This document shows, in pieces, positions 48,110 through 60,378 of a stretch of DNA of 64,000 bases; position 1 is the stretch's first letter; every line of letters starts with the position of its first letter. This stretch comes from Diadema setosum. Lineage: Eukaryota; Echinodermata; Echinoidea; Diadematoida; Diadematidae. Under the pieces are notes generated by a model, which saw nothing but the letters and a program-made list of their open reading frames with translations, was not told the DNA's origin and did no database searches. The stretch lies in NCBI GenBank assembly GCA_033980235.1, contig CM067062.1, positions 19,454,703-19,518,702 on the forward strand. Direction: 5' to 3'. The translations under genes and the position numbers were made by a program.

Positions 48110-48334
48110 GGCATTGGTGATAGAGTAGTAGACAAAGAGGTATAGTAGTGACGAAGTAGTAGTAATAGCAGGAGTAAAGTAGTGTTAGTCCCATGATATA
48201 GTAGTATATAGTTGCACAAGTGGTAGTAGTAGTTGTCGTACCTTGATAGAGGTGGTAGAAGTATAGTAGTAGTTGTACAGTACATGGAACAGTAGCTGTG
48301 GTAATAGCGGTGGCAGTTGGAGGAGTCTTAATAT
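48110..48334. repeat. GTA/GTAGTA-rich low-complexity stretch, left part
   Basis: Loose repeats of TAGTAGT, GTGGTAG and ATAGTAGT. The same kind of sequence resumes at about 48963-49080 after the F1 element, so one low-complexity block was probably split by that insertion. Confidence 0.75.
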
Positions 48335-48962
48335 CAAAGAGGAAATCCAGTCCAAATGTAAGTTAGTCTGATAAAAAAGAGTGAAATCTTAGAGTTCAAC
48401 GATAAAAATTTGACTGAAATCGGATAAGAAATAAGGAAGTTATGACATTTTGAAGTTTTGCTAATTTCTGCAAAACAGTTCTTGTACAATGGATATGAAT
48501 ATGTAAATTAATGAGCTAACCAAGTCATACCCTCACAATTTTCCATTGATCATGTACAAAAAAAAAACAAAAAAAACCCCCGAAAATTCAATGTTTCTGT
48601 CATTAAAGTTTGAAACATTGTGTTATTCCTGGTTGAATAACGTCAGAATAGTGATCAGTTAGATATACGAGCATTTTAGCTTGGGGCATAATTGCGTTTG
48701 AATGAAAAACTGGAAATTTCAAAATTTTATGAAATATTGATATGGTAAGTTGTGAGGGAATGACATGCTCACTTTGCCATTTGCGTATTCATTTTGACTG
48801 TTCAAGAACAGTTTCCCCTAAAATAGCGAAACTCCAGAATGTCATAACTTCCTAATTTTTCATCCGATTTCAATCAAAATCATACCGTTGAACTCGTAAT
48901 ACATTGTATTTTACTCTTTCTTATCAGACCAACTTATATTTGGACTGGATTTACCCTTTAAA
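48335..48962. mobile_element. Foldback MITE, family F1 (long copy, ~628 bp)
   Basis: The ends read AAGAGGAAATCCAGTCC and the inverse of AAGGGTAAATCCAGTCC. The arms continue with AAGTTAGTCTGATAA, GAGTTCAA, GACTGAAATCGGAT and AAGGAAGTTATGACATT, so the pairing exceeds 130 bp. The short copy at 26008 has the same outer arms with the middle missing. Non-coding. Confidence 0.88.
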
Positions 48963-49080
48963 AGTAGATGTCAGAGTAGATAGTAGCACTAGTTGTGGTG
49001 ATAGTGGTAGCAGTAGAATAGTAGCAATAGTACTGTGTTGTGCTTATAGCCGTGGTAGATATAAAAGTTGTTGTTATGTT
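48963..49080. repeat. GTA-rich low-complexity stretch, right part
   Basis: TAGTAGCA, GTGGTAGCAGTAG and AATAGTAGCAATAGTA words, continuing the composition seen before the F1 insertion. Confidence 0.7.
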
Positions 49081-49236
49081 AAAGTCATAGTAATATTGAT
49101 GGCGGTGTTATACACATTGTGGTCTATGTAGTGATATTTGAAGCTAGGATAAGGAAGAACAGAGGGGAAAGTGAAAGGGGAAAACAGAATCTGAATGATT
49201 TTTTTTTAATGCTAATTCCCTTCCGGCATTGCCCCC

Positions 49237-49596
49237 CTAAAGGCATAATTTACCATTTGCAGATGAAACAAAAACCCAGCATTAGTGCTTCAAAATAGTT
49301 CTAAAATGTGAGTTAGGGATAGAAACAACCAATGTAAAAATTTTAACTAGTATAATCGAGTATTGTTAAATATACAAAATGTGAACAATAGTTATTATAA
49401 AAATGTTTCCAGACTAAACCGTCTACAGTTACGGTTTATTGAGAAAAATACTGCATCTCCTTATATTCTAGGCTTTATTGCAAAAATCTTATATGGGAGG
49501 GTGTTTTGTGGTACAGCAGACCTACACATATGCATGAGAGGCAATATCTTGAACATTTTTCAAATCACTGCTCCCAAAGGTAAACTGGACCTTTAA
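49237..49596 (+). mobile_element. Dispersed repeat family R1, fullest copy (360 bp)
   Basis: Its outer ends are CTAAAGGCATAATTTACC and the inverse of TTAAAGGTCCAGTTTACC, an imperfect terminal inverted repeat. Partial copies are at 25300-25594 (minus) and 36640-36850 (plus). The open frame at 49363-49596 lies wholly inside the repeat and is not a gene. Confidence 0.75.
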
Positions 49597-51887
49597 CGTC
49601 AATGAATGACTACTGATGTAATATTTGTTATGTTGCTCATTCGCAATGATCTTGAAGGTCCAGCAGTTAATGCACGCACTAATTTGATGATAATATTTCC
49701 TTCTTTCTCTCTCTCTCTCTCTCCGTTTTTTTTTTTTATTTTTTTTTAGAAGAGGCATGTCAGTATCAAAAACATGTGACGACAGCTTTATGCATTACGA
49801 AATGAGTAACTCAAATTGAATGAGCTACAAATTGAACTGCGTCATATCAATCAATCAAATTAATATGATACCTTCCCTAGTCATTCCTTTATCATTCAAC
49901 GGCATAGTTGTGGATAATTATACTAATGATGCGAAAAATTTTGTGATTAATTTCCTCATTATAGACATTTCTGTACTCAGTGAGGCCTAGCAAGTACGGG
50001 GAGTGATACAATAATTGGCATCAGCCATGACACAAAACCACCTGCACGTGTCTCCTGCCAGACCGCACCACACTCAGTATCACTACGCCATTTCGTTGCC
50101 ATGACATTGTTTGCTAACTCCTACATATGTCCTTGTCTCTTGCTCTAAACGTTCTGCAAATTAATCTCTTCTCACATTTTTTTTTTTGTGCATCCATTAG
50201 AGGGTCGCAGTTAACATGCTGGTTTCACAACATGGTCACTTACTTTGATGTTAAGGGTCACGATTCAGTCATCATCCAATATATTCTACTCAGTTTAATG
50301 CATGGCTAGTGGTTAATGGGATGCAATCATAGCAGCCATACTTCCGTCTCGCGTGCAATGCATTTAATCATCGTGACCCAAAGTCGCATTTGAAACAATT
50401 AAGATATCCTTAATCTTAACGATGTTTTCAAAGTGAAAGTCTCGTTGCTTAAAGGCAGTTGTAGATTTAAAAGTTTCGAGAATTATGTTTTCCGCTGCAA
50501 ATGTTTGCATGGTCCTCAACTCTTATCGGGCTCATAGATAGTTCCTGTATAGGTGACTAACACGTATTTATCATTCTTCCCCGTTATCATAGATAACGTT
50601 TTCTTTTAGTTTGTAAGCTTCTATTTGAGAATAAGTTTTTTTACGAGCATTGTGAATATCTGTAGCATATACGACTGAGAACAAAATCTGGTCAAGTAAA
50701 TGTTCCAAATGACATATATATATATATTTCTGAATACCACAGTTCAAACATGGTTCGTGTAATGTTGAAAATTTTTTTGTACTGTACAAAAACAATTAAA
50801 TTGAAGATTGATAAACACCCATACCTACATGCAGCACAAAACCAAAGATACCTCGCAAAAAAAAAAAAAAAGCAAGCAAGCAAACAAACAAACAGACGAA
50901 AATGATCATGGAAGGGGAGTAAATAATGACTGCCTTTAATGTTATTTCGTCAAACATCAAAAGCACTGAAAAATTCCTGGATATTGAGGGGGAAAGAAAT
51001 TGAAATCAAGAATCAGAAGCGCGAGTCATTCAGGTAAAGCTCTGGCGTCTCCCTGCAGTTTTGGCAATCTTTGTAGACACGCAATGGACATATCACGATG
51101 ATTTTCGTTCCGCATTATTGGATGTAAAGCTGAGCGTTATTAAGGAGCTGGCGCGTGCTCTGTCTGCGATGAGGCGTGCACAATCGCCCCGCCGTGCTGG
51201 ATGACAACTGATTACGGCCTTCTCCCCGCGGCAATCCAGCCGAATGCTCCGGGCACCGATAGGTTTAGCCACATTCCACCTACTCCCCCTGATTGATTTA
51301 CCCCCCTCTCGACTGCTCGCCTCGAAGACCGAAAGAGATGATACACGTTGCTAGGCAATGCTGTCTCTTTTCTTATCACCGACAGCCATCGCGGCCAAAT
51401 TGTCATTCATTATTTTGAAGCAAATCAAAAGGAGCGGGAGAGCGAATGAAGAGTTGATGAAAAGCGGTTGACTCTTAACATTGTTTTGTCGTGTCGGTTT
51501 TGTGGTGGTTTTACTTCTTGTTTTTCTTTTTTTCGTGGAATGGATGACTTGCTAGGTGTCAGAATTTTGTCCTTTTGTAATCTTTGGATTATGGATCTCT
51601 CTCCCTGCCTAATACTCTGCTAATAAACTTGTTGAATTGGACTCAAGATCGCTATTTGCTCTCATCTTCATTCCGCGAATGTCGCCCCGAGATATGTCGG
51701 CAACGCGTGAGTGATGATCGTGAAATATCTCGACGGCAGTTAATCACATAAAAGCGTCCCATCCACAGGCATTACAAAGTCTCACTGTCTGTGACGTAGA
51801 AAGGTTTAGGCAAAAGCTGAGACTTAAAGGAAGCATACCGATAAGAGGAGGGTGTCATCCAAAGATGGACGAAGGACGATCGACGAA

Positions 51888-51902
51888 GGGGGGGGGGGGG
51901 GG
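51888..51902. repeat. G15 run
   Basis: Uninterrupted G run. Confidence 0.88.
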
Positions 51903-53980
51903 AGAAGTGAAGATATTAATAACACCGACGTGATGGTCAAAGTGCCTAGTAAACAATATAACACACACACACACGTTCAAAATATTTCTTCCTTTTCTAC
52001 AGACGGAGAAGCTTAATCAACAAAAAGCAGACGGATGATTGAAAAGTGGTTGATTATAATAGGACTTGAATAGTAATCTGGCCGAGGGTTTACCGATGCA
52101 GTATCACCGGCATTATGTAATAATGATTATGTACAATTGAATGATGATCGCCAGATGAATATACAGTCCTTCTGTCCTCGTAGAGAGTCTAAAATGATTC
52201 AGGATGGACGTTTGAAACTAAAGAAAGAAATTAAACAAAAAAGAAGAAACAAGTGTACGAAATAAGGAGTATAGGCACAGAAAAACTCAATACAACACAT
52301 GAAGCAGTAATTTTATTACAAAAAAAAGTAATTTTGAACAAAAAGAGATTACCCTCTCGATAATCAATCGAGTGCTTCCGGTCGTAGATTCGAGCGGAGA
52401 AAGCTTAAAACTCACACCGTTCATAATATGGTGTTGCTGGGCCAAAAGGCGCAGAGATTTAATGGGAATCTAGGCCGGGAATCGCTGGAAGGAATCTACC
52501 TGTACCGAGGCCAAGCGGACTCCTTTACGGTAGCATTCAGATGCCATCTTTCATTAATTGAACGTCTCAGAGAGAACAGTCGTTGTGAGCGGGATGATCA
52601 TAATATTCGACCTTCTTCGCGCATTCAGACAGCGCTGATTGCGCTTTTAGTGGCCTCGTTCGCAGGACTCGTTGAGCAATTTGAAAGGAAATAAAACGCT
52701 AAGGAGGATTTCAGGTGGTAAAGGATTAACCGTAATGGCCATTACGGGATTCCATTTAGGCAGTGTTTTCAGGACTAAATAAGACGCGTGTGATGGCCAA
52801 AATACTGGATGCTACGAGACAATGTATATACGCGCGTGAAAGCCCACCGTGCGGAGAGTAATTTGGGAATCACGTTGGCCTCCGGTTGATGAGGAGACTT
52901 GCAATTCAAATTTCAGTGAACATTATGTATAGTGTATAAGTTATGGGTAACAAGTGTATAACGGGATGTCTGCCGCTTGCAGTGAACAGAAGTGAGGAAA
53001 TTCCATGCAAAGCAACTTGAGAGTTAACATTGATGAGGGGGTGGGGTGCAAAAACGAAGGTGTTATGCCAGACGCACGGACGAACCATTCAAATTTTCCT
53101 ATTCGACAGAAGAAAATATGTCTGAGCCTAGACAGGTAGTATGTATAGTCACCCAGATAGCGGAATATGCTGTAAATCTAATAAAGAACGAAAATATCTG
53201 TGATACCTACTTAGGAGGGTTATATGATGATAATAATCATGATGATGACAAAGATGACAATTGTTCTTATGATGAAGACAATAATAATGAATATGATTGC
53301 AATGATTGCAAAAAAAAAGTAGTAACTTCCAAATGATGTATAGTCAGTGTATGTCTTTTCATCATTGACGCACGTTAGTACGGACGTATAGAGATGACGC
53401 GGCGTCTGAACAGAGATTCATATTCTAATTTCAATTAAAGGCGAGCTAAGAACTCATTTGGCTGAGTGACTCGCCTCATGAATTCATCAGCCTATCGTAA
53501 TGGGCGAGGCGCGCTCTGATGCGTATACACAATGTACAGCGGAATGAAGCCAATTAGGGGGCGGGGGATTTTGAATGCTATTCGGACAATTTCAGAGAAA
53601 GAAAATGAATAACAACGTTGCTTATGCTACTAATTGATACCAATCGAAGTCATTTACAGCAGGTATGAAGAGTGACGCCCTGTATCCGCCTAACATTAAT
53701 TCGATTAAAGACTGCTAGTTTTTGAAAACGTAATCACACGAGGGGTTAAATATTTCTGGCATGACTGACAAGTCCCGCATGTAATTCTTTGCATTGTTGC
53801 ACCCAAGCCAAAAAGAAACCAAGTGCGGGAATTATCAGATTGGCCTATCAATTTAACAACTTAGGACTTCAATGCAGACCAACCCCACCCATTTTGTGAA
53901 ATATTCATTTAGTTATTCCTCCTGAGGAGACTTTCGATTTGCGTTTGTTTTGAACTTTGTTTACACAATATGTCGATATG

Positions 53981-54072
53981 TTAACCTTTTGTGTGCTCTT
54001 AGTGCCACATGGCACAGAAAACCCAACAACATTGTAGACACTGTCCAAAGTCTTTTACACAGAAAGGGTTAA
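53981..54072. repeat. Short TTAACC...GGTTAA repeat, copy A (92 bp)
   Basis: It begins TTAACCTTTTGTGTG and ends with the inverse of TTAACCCTTTCTGTG. The core GGCACAGAAAACCC is shared with copy B at 60609-60706. Confidence 0.7.
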
Positions 54073-54469
54073 GCAATCTGTCATGAAAACTCAGTTATTC
54101 CACTGTTTTTTTCACCGATAATTTTACTTCTATTGGATCATAGCTCACAGTGTCAAAGCACTGACGGCTGAATAAGTGTCGATGCACTAACGAGACAAAC
54201 TCTTGATGTTCGTATAGGAAACAGGTATAATTCACCTGTCTTGTTATCGGAATTGCCAATCCATCAAGCGGAGAAAGTTCTAACATTGCTAAGCATGCTA
54301 CAAGGAACTACAACAAGCGTGGAACATGGCGCTCCGGTGGCGTTTCCGACCCTCATTACACATTGCGATCACACTTTACTAGACGACATAATACTGAGAC
54401 ACAGGTGCGGCTGTAGGCGGTTCATGTGTAGGAGAAGTTGCGATCCATCTGACTGGCTTCAAACTTTTT

Positions 54470-54938
54470 CCATTCGAGTGAAAACAAAAATGTACAAGAA
54501 GCCAACCACAAAAAGTTCGAAGAAAGGCCAATGTCAGGTGACGATACTATTCAGACTTGATATAAAGAGCACAGTAAATGCAAACAGCAGAAGCTTATAC
54601 AACTGATACATCTCTCTAAATTCCTTAGATTGAGATGGGGGACAAACCCAATATCAGATTGAAAATCTCAATCTTTAGATTTATTCTAGCAATCAAACCC
54701 CTTCCATTCGAGTGAAAACAAACATGTGCAAGAAGCCAACCACAAAAAGTTCGAAGAAAGGCCAGTGTCAGGTGACGATACTAGGCCCTATTCAGACTTG
54801 ATATAAAGAGCACAGTAAATACAAATAGCAGAAGCTTATACAACAGCACTGATACATGTACATCTCTCTAAATTCCTTAGATTGAGATGAGGGACAAACC
54901 GAAAATTAGATTACAAATCTCGATCTAATATAGTTAGC
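54470..54938 (+). repeat. 234 bp tandem duplication
   Basis: The unit starting CCATTCGAGTGAAAACAAA at 54470 begins again at 54704. The two copies agree over almost the whole unit, including AAGAAGCCAACCACAAAAAG, GGTGACGATACTA, CAGACTTGATATAAAGAGCA and AAATTCCTTAGATTGAGATG. There are small insertions in the second copy (AGGCCC and CAGCA). Confidence 0.93.
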
Positions 54939-55030
54939 ATGTTCAGAAGTCAATTTATTTTCTCAGTCTAATGTTGGATTTGTCCCTAACCACAATCTTT
55001 TATAGATTGATTTTCAATCTAAGGAATTTA
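54869..55030. mobile_element. MITE-like element with TAAATTCCTTAGATTGA ends (162 bp)
   Basis: TAAATTCCTTAGATTGA at 54869 is matched inverted at 55014-55030. GGGACAAACC and GGATTTGTCCC also pair further in. The left end of this element is also present in the first unit of the tandem duplication. Confidence 0.72.
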
Positions 55031-57973
55031 TAGAAAACTGGTTGATTTTATCTACCAAACTTATAACAGGTGTCTCATGGTAATCATGAGCCGCCTTGGT
55101 AGAATTAGTCACTTGACATAGTATGACATCCAGACAGTGTGAAAGGATTTCAAATACGATGACGGCCTTTCGACCATCTAAATTTAGTGACAAGGGCACA
55201 GCCCATCCCCCTTAAATTTTGCCTCGCCATCCAATGAAGTGTATATTCTAACCCCACTATCTACCTTCGGAGATGACGGGGTGGAGGATGCTTCCCTTAA
55301 TCGATTGCTTGTGGAATTACTTTCTAATTACAAGTTAATTGGTGCTGGCCGCTGTCGCATTACATACAGTGTTGTCACGTATAACGAACATGAAGGATAA
55401 GTGGACGGGGAGAGTGCAAAATCCAAACTTCTACTACGCGAGTGGCGCCAAAATTTCATTAACTTTGACCGAAGATGAACAGTCGTAAATTCAAAGGTAA
55501 AGCATAGTTTTCAGAAGGGCTCAAAATTCGTCTTCTGCCATTTAGAATTTTTCTCCCAATATATCGAAAGACACTACCAAGACACTAACTGTCTTGTCTA
55601 GCTGACGGGATATGCGTTAATAAGAAGTCTGTGTATCCGACTTTAATTCCTGAAACGCCCTCCCGGTTCAGTAGAGGGCAGGAAGAAGGCTACTGAGCTG
55701 CATATGCGATTCACTCTCGGGCGATGCATAATGGTGCTGCAATAGTTCTATAAATTATATTGAAATTGATACAATCGATAATGAAACATCACGTACAGCA
55801 ATCACGATCGGGAATGCTCTGAGATTTCAAATGCTTCCGGCGTAGTTTTTAGTGTAATATACATTTCCGCTGTTTAGGCAACTAAAATCATGTTTGTTAC
55901 AACGTCATTTCATACATTTCTTATGCATAGGTCTCCATTTTACAGCGAAAATCGACGGTTTCTGCGGTCATATGGGAACTATAGGTTTTACCTTAAACGA
56001 TACAATCACAAGATCAAAATAATGCATATCGAGTGGCCGTATTTACGAGCAGACGACGACCGCGTCTGGACACTGATTGGTTGACTGCCTAAGTGCGTGC
56101 CGGTTTCTAAGGGCTGATATCCGGTACCCGATTCCACTCCGCATCCGCAGGTTTCTTTTCACCCGCACCATGTTCTCAAAACAAAATAAACAATGATTAA
56201 TCCGGATTCTCCGAGAACCGAATCAAAGCTCCTGGTTTGTCAATACTCTTGCTCTGTTTCTGGGGAATTGATTCATTAATGTGCGTCTCCAGAAGACTGG
56301 AATGTTTCATGCTTTCATCGACCTGCTCCTTTAATGTTTTTGCTTTGATTCGTTTCTTCGGTAAAATCGCCTTCTGATGAGAATAACATGGCTTTCTTTC
56401 CTAACCGCTCTTCTTCGGGCAACAGAATTCTTGACATATTTTATCCTATTATTATTGCCGGAAAGGCACGTTTTGTGTTTGACATGAGGTTACACACAAT
56501 CAGCAGCTGAGCGAGAGAGTGTGGGCCTATGGCACGCCGGCCATGCAAACTTTCCAATAAACCTAGATAGTCGATCAGCAAACTGACCAACACCCAGAAG
56601 GTTGTATTGCTGTATAAACATCTCGATGCAGATGAAGCGGGGTTATTACCTGTCCGATATTCTGCCGCCAGCCATCGACATAACACAGCAAGAGATTCTT
56701 ATCTGCATTTCGGCGGCTCTGATTCCGAATTTTATGACGAAATGAGCTGGTTGCAGCGAGAGTCAATTACCATAAAAGGCTTATCTTGAGCACAAAATTG
56801 CGTGCGCTGACAGTTATGGAGTTGTTCGGCGCCCCAAACAAACAAGGGCGCCCACATTGGCTTCCTGTAGCCACTTGAATGTGTATTGCTTTGTTTGTTA
56901 TTGTTGACTTTTTTTAACCTGACCACCAGGATCATTTACATAGAAGACATTGCATTCATGTGTATTACAGCTGAAAATTGCGCTCATACGAATCATTACG
57001 AAGTCATTCACATGACTCTATCTTCGCCTATTTTTTCCCATACTCTCAAGTCGAGAAGGCAACCTTCATACACAAAAGATATGAGAGGAATTGGCAAATC
57101 GTGCTTTCACGGCTTATATTGTATATCATAATTCACCAACATTTCAGATGATGTTGTCAAGTACTTTTCCTCTTTTTTAGGTATAATTTACAACCGGACA
57201 ACGCTGTCTGATATTAAAATGATTACCAATAATTTTGCAGCAGAGTTGGAAGGGATGAATGCACTCCTGATTAAAGGGATCTTCGGTGGAACGTTTTAAA
57301 CAACATAAACCGTACTCTTCGCTTATAGGCGATAAAGTTCATATCTATTCTGTTATGGCGACAAAGAAGTCTGCAGATGGTACGAGTATCAAAAGTATAA
57401 CAATCATGGTCAAACATGTCAAGAGCATATCAACTTCCAATCTGAAGTGACAAATGATAATATAACCTGGTATCTTTAGCACGAATCTTATTCCGCTTCG
57501 ATGGTCTTGTCAATCCGTGTTTGTTTCTAACGCTCTCAGAGTGTGAGACGTTGTTTATAATCAGGTTTCAGGTTTTCAGATTCAATAGCATTTATTTCCA
57601 GCAATACATGTTGGGGCATTTCCAATCGTCATCTCCAGTTATGTAGTTGAAACCTGTCAAAGGGCTAAACCATGGTAATATTATGCGCGGTTCCCGTCAG
57701 AAATGAATTTTCTGTAATAGACTTATTGGTTTTAAAACACTTATGTTGGCCACAACTGGGGGTTACCAAAATAAGGAGGAAATATGCTTCAACGTGTTAT
57801 GCAAAGAGTCAGGTGCATTGCTATGTCAGTGCATAAATCAACTATTGCTATAGGTATATTGGAAGCCTGTCAGTTGTGGCTGAAATAGACATTAACATGA
57901 AGAAACATCAGCAACCAAACCGAAACAAGTCTATACGAATCGATTCGATACAGTATTTGTTCATAAAGCATCC

Positions 57974-58154
57974 GGGGCCCCGTTGCTAGAAACTTTGCGT
58001 TTGAACGCAACTTGCAACTGATTGTCACTGGCCAATCAAAATCCTTGTTGCATGCATGTCTTCTTAATAGGGCAGACCCTGAGCCAATCAGAATGGTTGT
58101 TTCAAAATTAGCAATTATTTGCAATTGATTGCAACTTTCTTGCAACGGGGCCCA
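57974..58154. mobile_element. MITE-like element with GGGGCCCCGTTGC ends (~180 bp)
   Basis: The left end GGGGCCCCGTTGCTAGAAAC pairs with the right end, which inverted reads GGGCCCCGTTGCAAGAAAG. The interior repeats GCAACTTGCAACTGATTG-like words in both orientations. I recall GGGGCCC(C)GTTGC-ended elements from several marine invertebrates. Non-coding. Confidence 0.82.
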
Positions 58155-58804
58155 GATACTACAAATCCAGAAGAGAAGAAGGGATAGCTCACTTCAAACT
58201 TGTGAGGTTTTGTCCAAATCCGGACAAAACAAACCAAACCAAACCAAACCAAAGAACAAAAAACGACTGATAAATTATGCATCAGAATTGATCGAGATTG
58301 AAAAAAAAAAAACTCTGATGCGAAACAGCTGGTTAAATAATCATATTATGGTATCTTATGTTCAAATAATGGTAGAATAATGCATCTGGAGACTGAATTG
58401 TTGTATATGGGAATCGTCTGGATGCGAGCTCACATTCTTCACTCCCACCATACCCTGCTGGAGTTAGGCCACGCCCTCATGATCTCCGCCATTTTGAAAA
58501 GGCGAAATTTTGAAATCTGATAATAAGAGAATTCTGTGTTGACAGCACGGACATTGAAACGCCCTGCTGGTTTTTCTATGCACGTCGCCACAGGACGAGG
58601 GCGGTGTCGTGTTACGGGATCAGGTGGTAAATATTCCAAGCCAATGTGTGATGGTTGACTTTTGCTGTGATATTAAACAAACTGTACGCCAAGCACAGCT
58701 TACTTCCTTTTGAAAAATCACTCTTCCAGTTGCCATGAACTCAGAAATATCGTTTACTAATATTCTTGTACCTCAGATACGTGTGCTGGCATTGCCTGGC
58801 AACG

Positions 58805-58816
58805 TGGTGTAAATTT
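58805..58816. repeat. Target-site duplication of LINE, left copy
   Basis: TGGTGTAAATTT, identical to 60379-60390. The last TTT may be part of the poly(A)/poly(T) tract. Confidence 0.88.
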
Positions 58817-58839
58817 TTTTTTTCCCTTCCACAGGGTGT

Positions 58840-58845
58840 TTTATT
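58840..58845 (-). promoter_or_regulatory. LINE polyadenylation signal AATAAA
   Basis: AATAAA on the minus strand, about 17 bases upstream of the poly(A) tail at 58823-58814. The position fits a functional signal used when the LINE RNA was made. Confidence 0.8.
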
Positions 58846-59059
58846 CATACACATATTCAGAAAGTCACATTTACAAATATTTTTTTAAATACAAAACAGA
58901 ATAATAATTTGGTTATCGACAAAGAGTGGCCTACTGCACTTGTACATATAATAACAAAATTTCTTTAACTTTTTTTACAACATATAACTTATATATTTTT
59001 TTTATTTTATTGGCAGAAATAACCCTGAAAACACTATGAATATCATGCAATTTTAATAT

Positions 59060-60378
59060 TCAAAAGCACTTAATAAATAAAGCCCATTTTTTTTTCACAA
59101 AAGTTTTTTCTCTACAATTCATTTGACTTATAAATCTCATATAAATCTCAAAATAACATTTTATCTCAGATATTATATGTTCGAATGACGGAACGGTCTT
59201 TTTTAATTTCGCTGAAAAAATTTCTCTTCTTATAACAATCATCATACAGTTTAATGCACTGTTGTTGAGACCATAAAATCCGAATAACATAACTTGTGTT
59301 GGTTTGTAAATACAATTTGTTTATCTATCTTCAAAAGTAACCATCGCTCAAACTTATTCCATATATTATTTGAATAAGGACATGAACAGAATATATGCAT
59401 TATGGTTTCCTCACTGTCATTACAAAACGTACACTTTTTATCTGTTACAAAACCAAATTTTAAAAGAGCGTCTTTCATATATAATATTCTATTGAGAATC
59501 TTAAATTGAAACCACCTCATATTAATATCAATAGTTGATTCAAAAGGAATTAAACAGTATAAAGACCATGTTTCATCATCAAGATCCAACATACTACTCC
59601 ACTTAACAAAACTGTTACAATGTTTTGACGTGTGTCTTAACAACGTTTGATAAATATCAGAACAACCTTTCTTATGTTTCAGTATTACATTTAAACCATG
59701 AGGAATAAAAGGGTCTGCTATTTTCGACATGCGGTTTTTTGCAAATGATTGGATAGAATTACACAGTCCACCGTGTTGAAGAAAGTTAGTTTGTATATCA
59801 AACTTCCTCTGAAATTCAAAATATGAAAGAAATTTTCCATCATTATCTAACAAGTCATTTATAAAACGTACACCTTTTTCACACCAAGACTTAAAATATA
59901 CAGTGTTGTTATTCATTTTAATCAAAGGATTATTCCAAAGAGGCTGGCTTGCCCAATTATCATTTGTATTGATTTGTAGAAATTCTGAAAAAGCCAGAAG
60001 TACCTCTTTCCAAAAATCATTAGACATTACATTGGCAAGTTTTTTGTAGTACAGTGACCCCATAAATAAATGAAACGATACTGGTTGGGGCAAGAAAGAA
60101 CGGAACATGTGGAACGTATAATTTTCAGTCTGCGGATCACAAATAAACCTTCTGATCCAGGATATTTTAAGAGATTTAGCATGCATGAAAATATCAATCA
60201 GTTTAGTACCACCATGACAATATAGCTGGCACATTTGATTTCTATTTATTTTATCGGGTTTATTTTCCCATATAAACGAATAAAAACAACGATTTATATC
60301 TGTCAATGTTTTAAAATTTGGTTCAGGAAGTGATAACAACAAATAATTTAATTTTGACATCAATAATTTTGACATCAA
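59060..60378 (-). pseudogene. LINE ORF2 C-terminal region (zf-RVT), truncated and frameshifted
   Basis: The first frame (60378-59251, about 375 codons) contains LLMSKLNYLLLSLPEPN, CFYSFIWENKPDKI, the spacer typical of L1/Tx1 ORF2 C termini, and a zinc-knuckle C-x2-C-x8-H-x4-C (KKCTFCN...MHIFCSC). The endonuclease and reverse-transcriptase catalytic domains are absent. Near 59287 a one-base shift moves the true reading to another frame: FGFYGLNNSALN, then LKKTVPSFEHII and KKWALF, ending at 59060. So the protein is both 5'-truncated and broken by a frameshift. There is no initiation signal of its own, because the left edge of the frame is simply the insertion junction. Confidence 0.9.
60349..60378 (-). 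repeat. Two tandem copies of TTGATGTCAAAATTA at the LINE 5' junction
   Basis: The two 15 bp copies (60364-60378 and 60349-60363) are identical and end exactly at the target duplication. Confidence 0.93.

Larger units (their letters stand above)
58817..60378 (-). mobile_element. 5'-truncated L1/Tx1-like LINE insertion
   Basis: The insertion is flanked by a 12 bp target duplication (58805-58816 and 60379-60390). On the minus strand it carries the C-terminal part of a reverse-transcriptase ORF, an AT-rich 3' UTR, an AATAAA signal (58840-58845) and a short poly(A) tail (poly(T) on plus, to 58823). About 1.56 kb remains of an element that would be several kb when complete. Such truncation is normal for target-primed reverse transcription. 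The LINE lies in the same orientation as the P2X gene. The tail and target duplication are still legible, which suggests a fairly young insertion. Confidence 0.92.

Noticed and set aside
56130..56170. Minus-strand segment ending GIG before a GTACC donor-like site, as P2X exon 1
   Set aside because: The preceding residues (VRVKRNLRMRS) are not a membrane helix, and the donor is not canonical.
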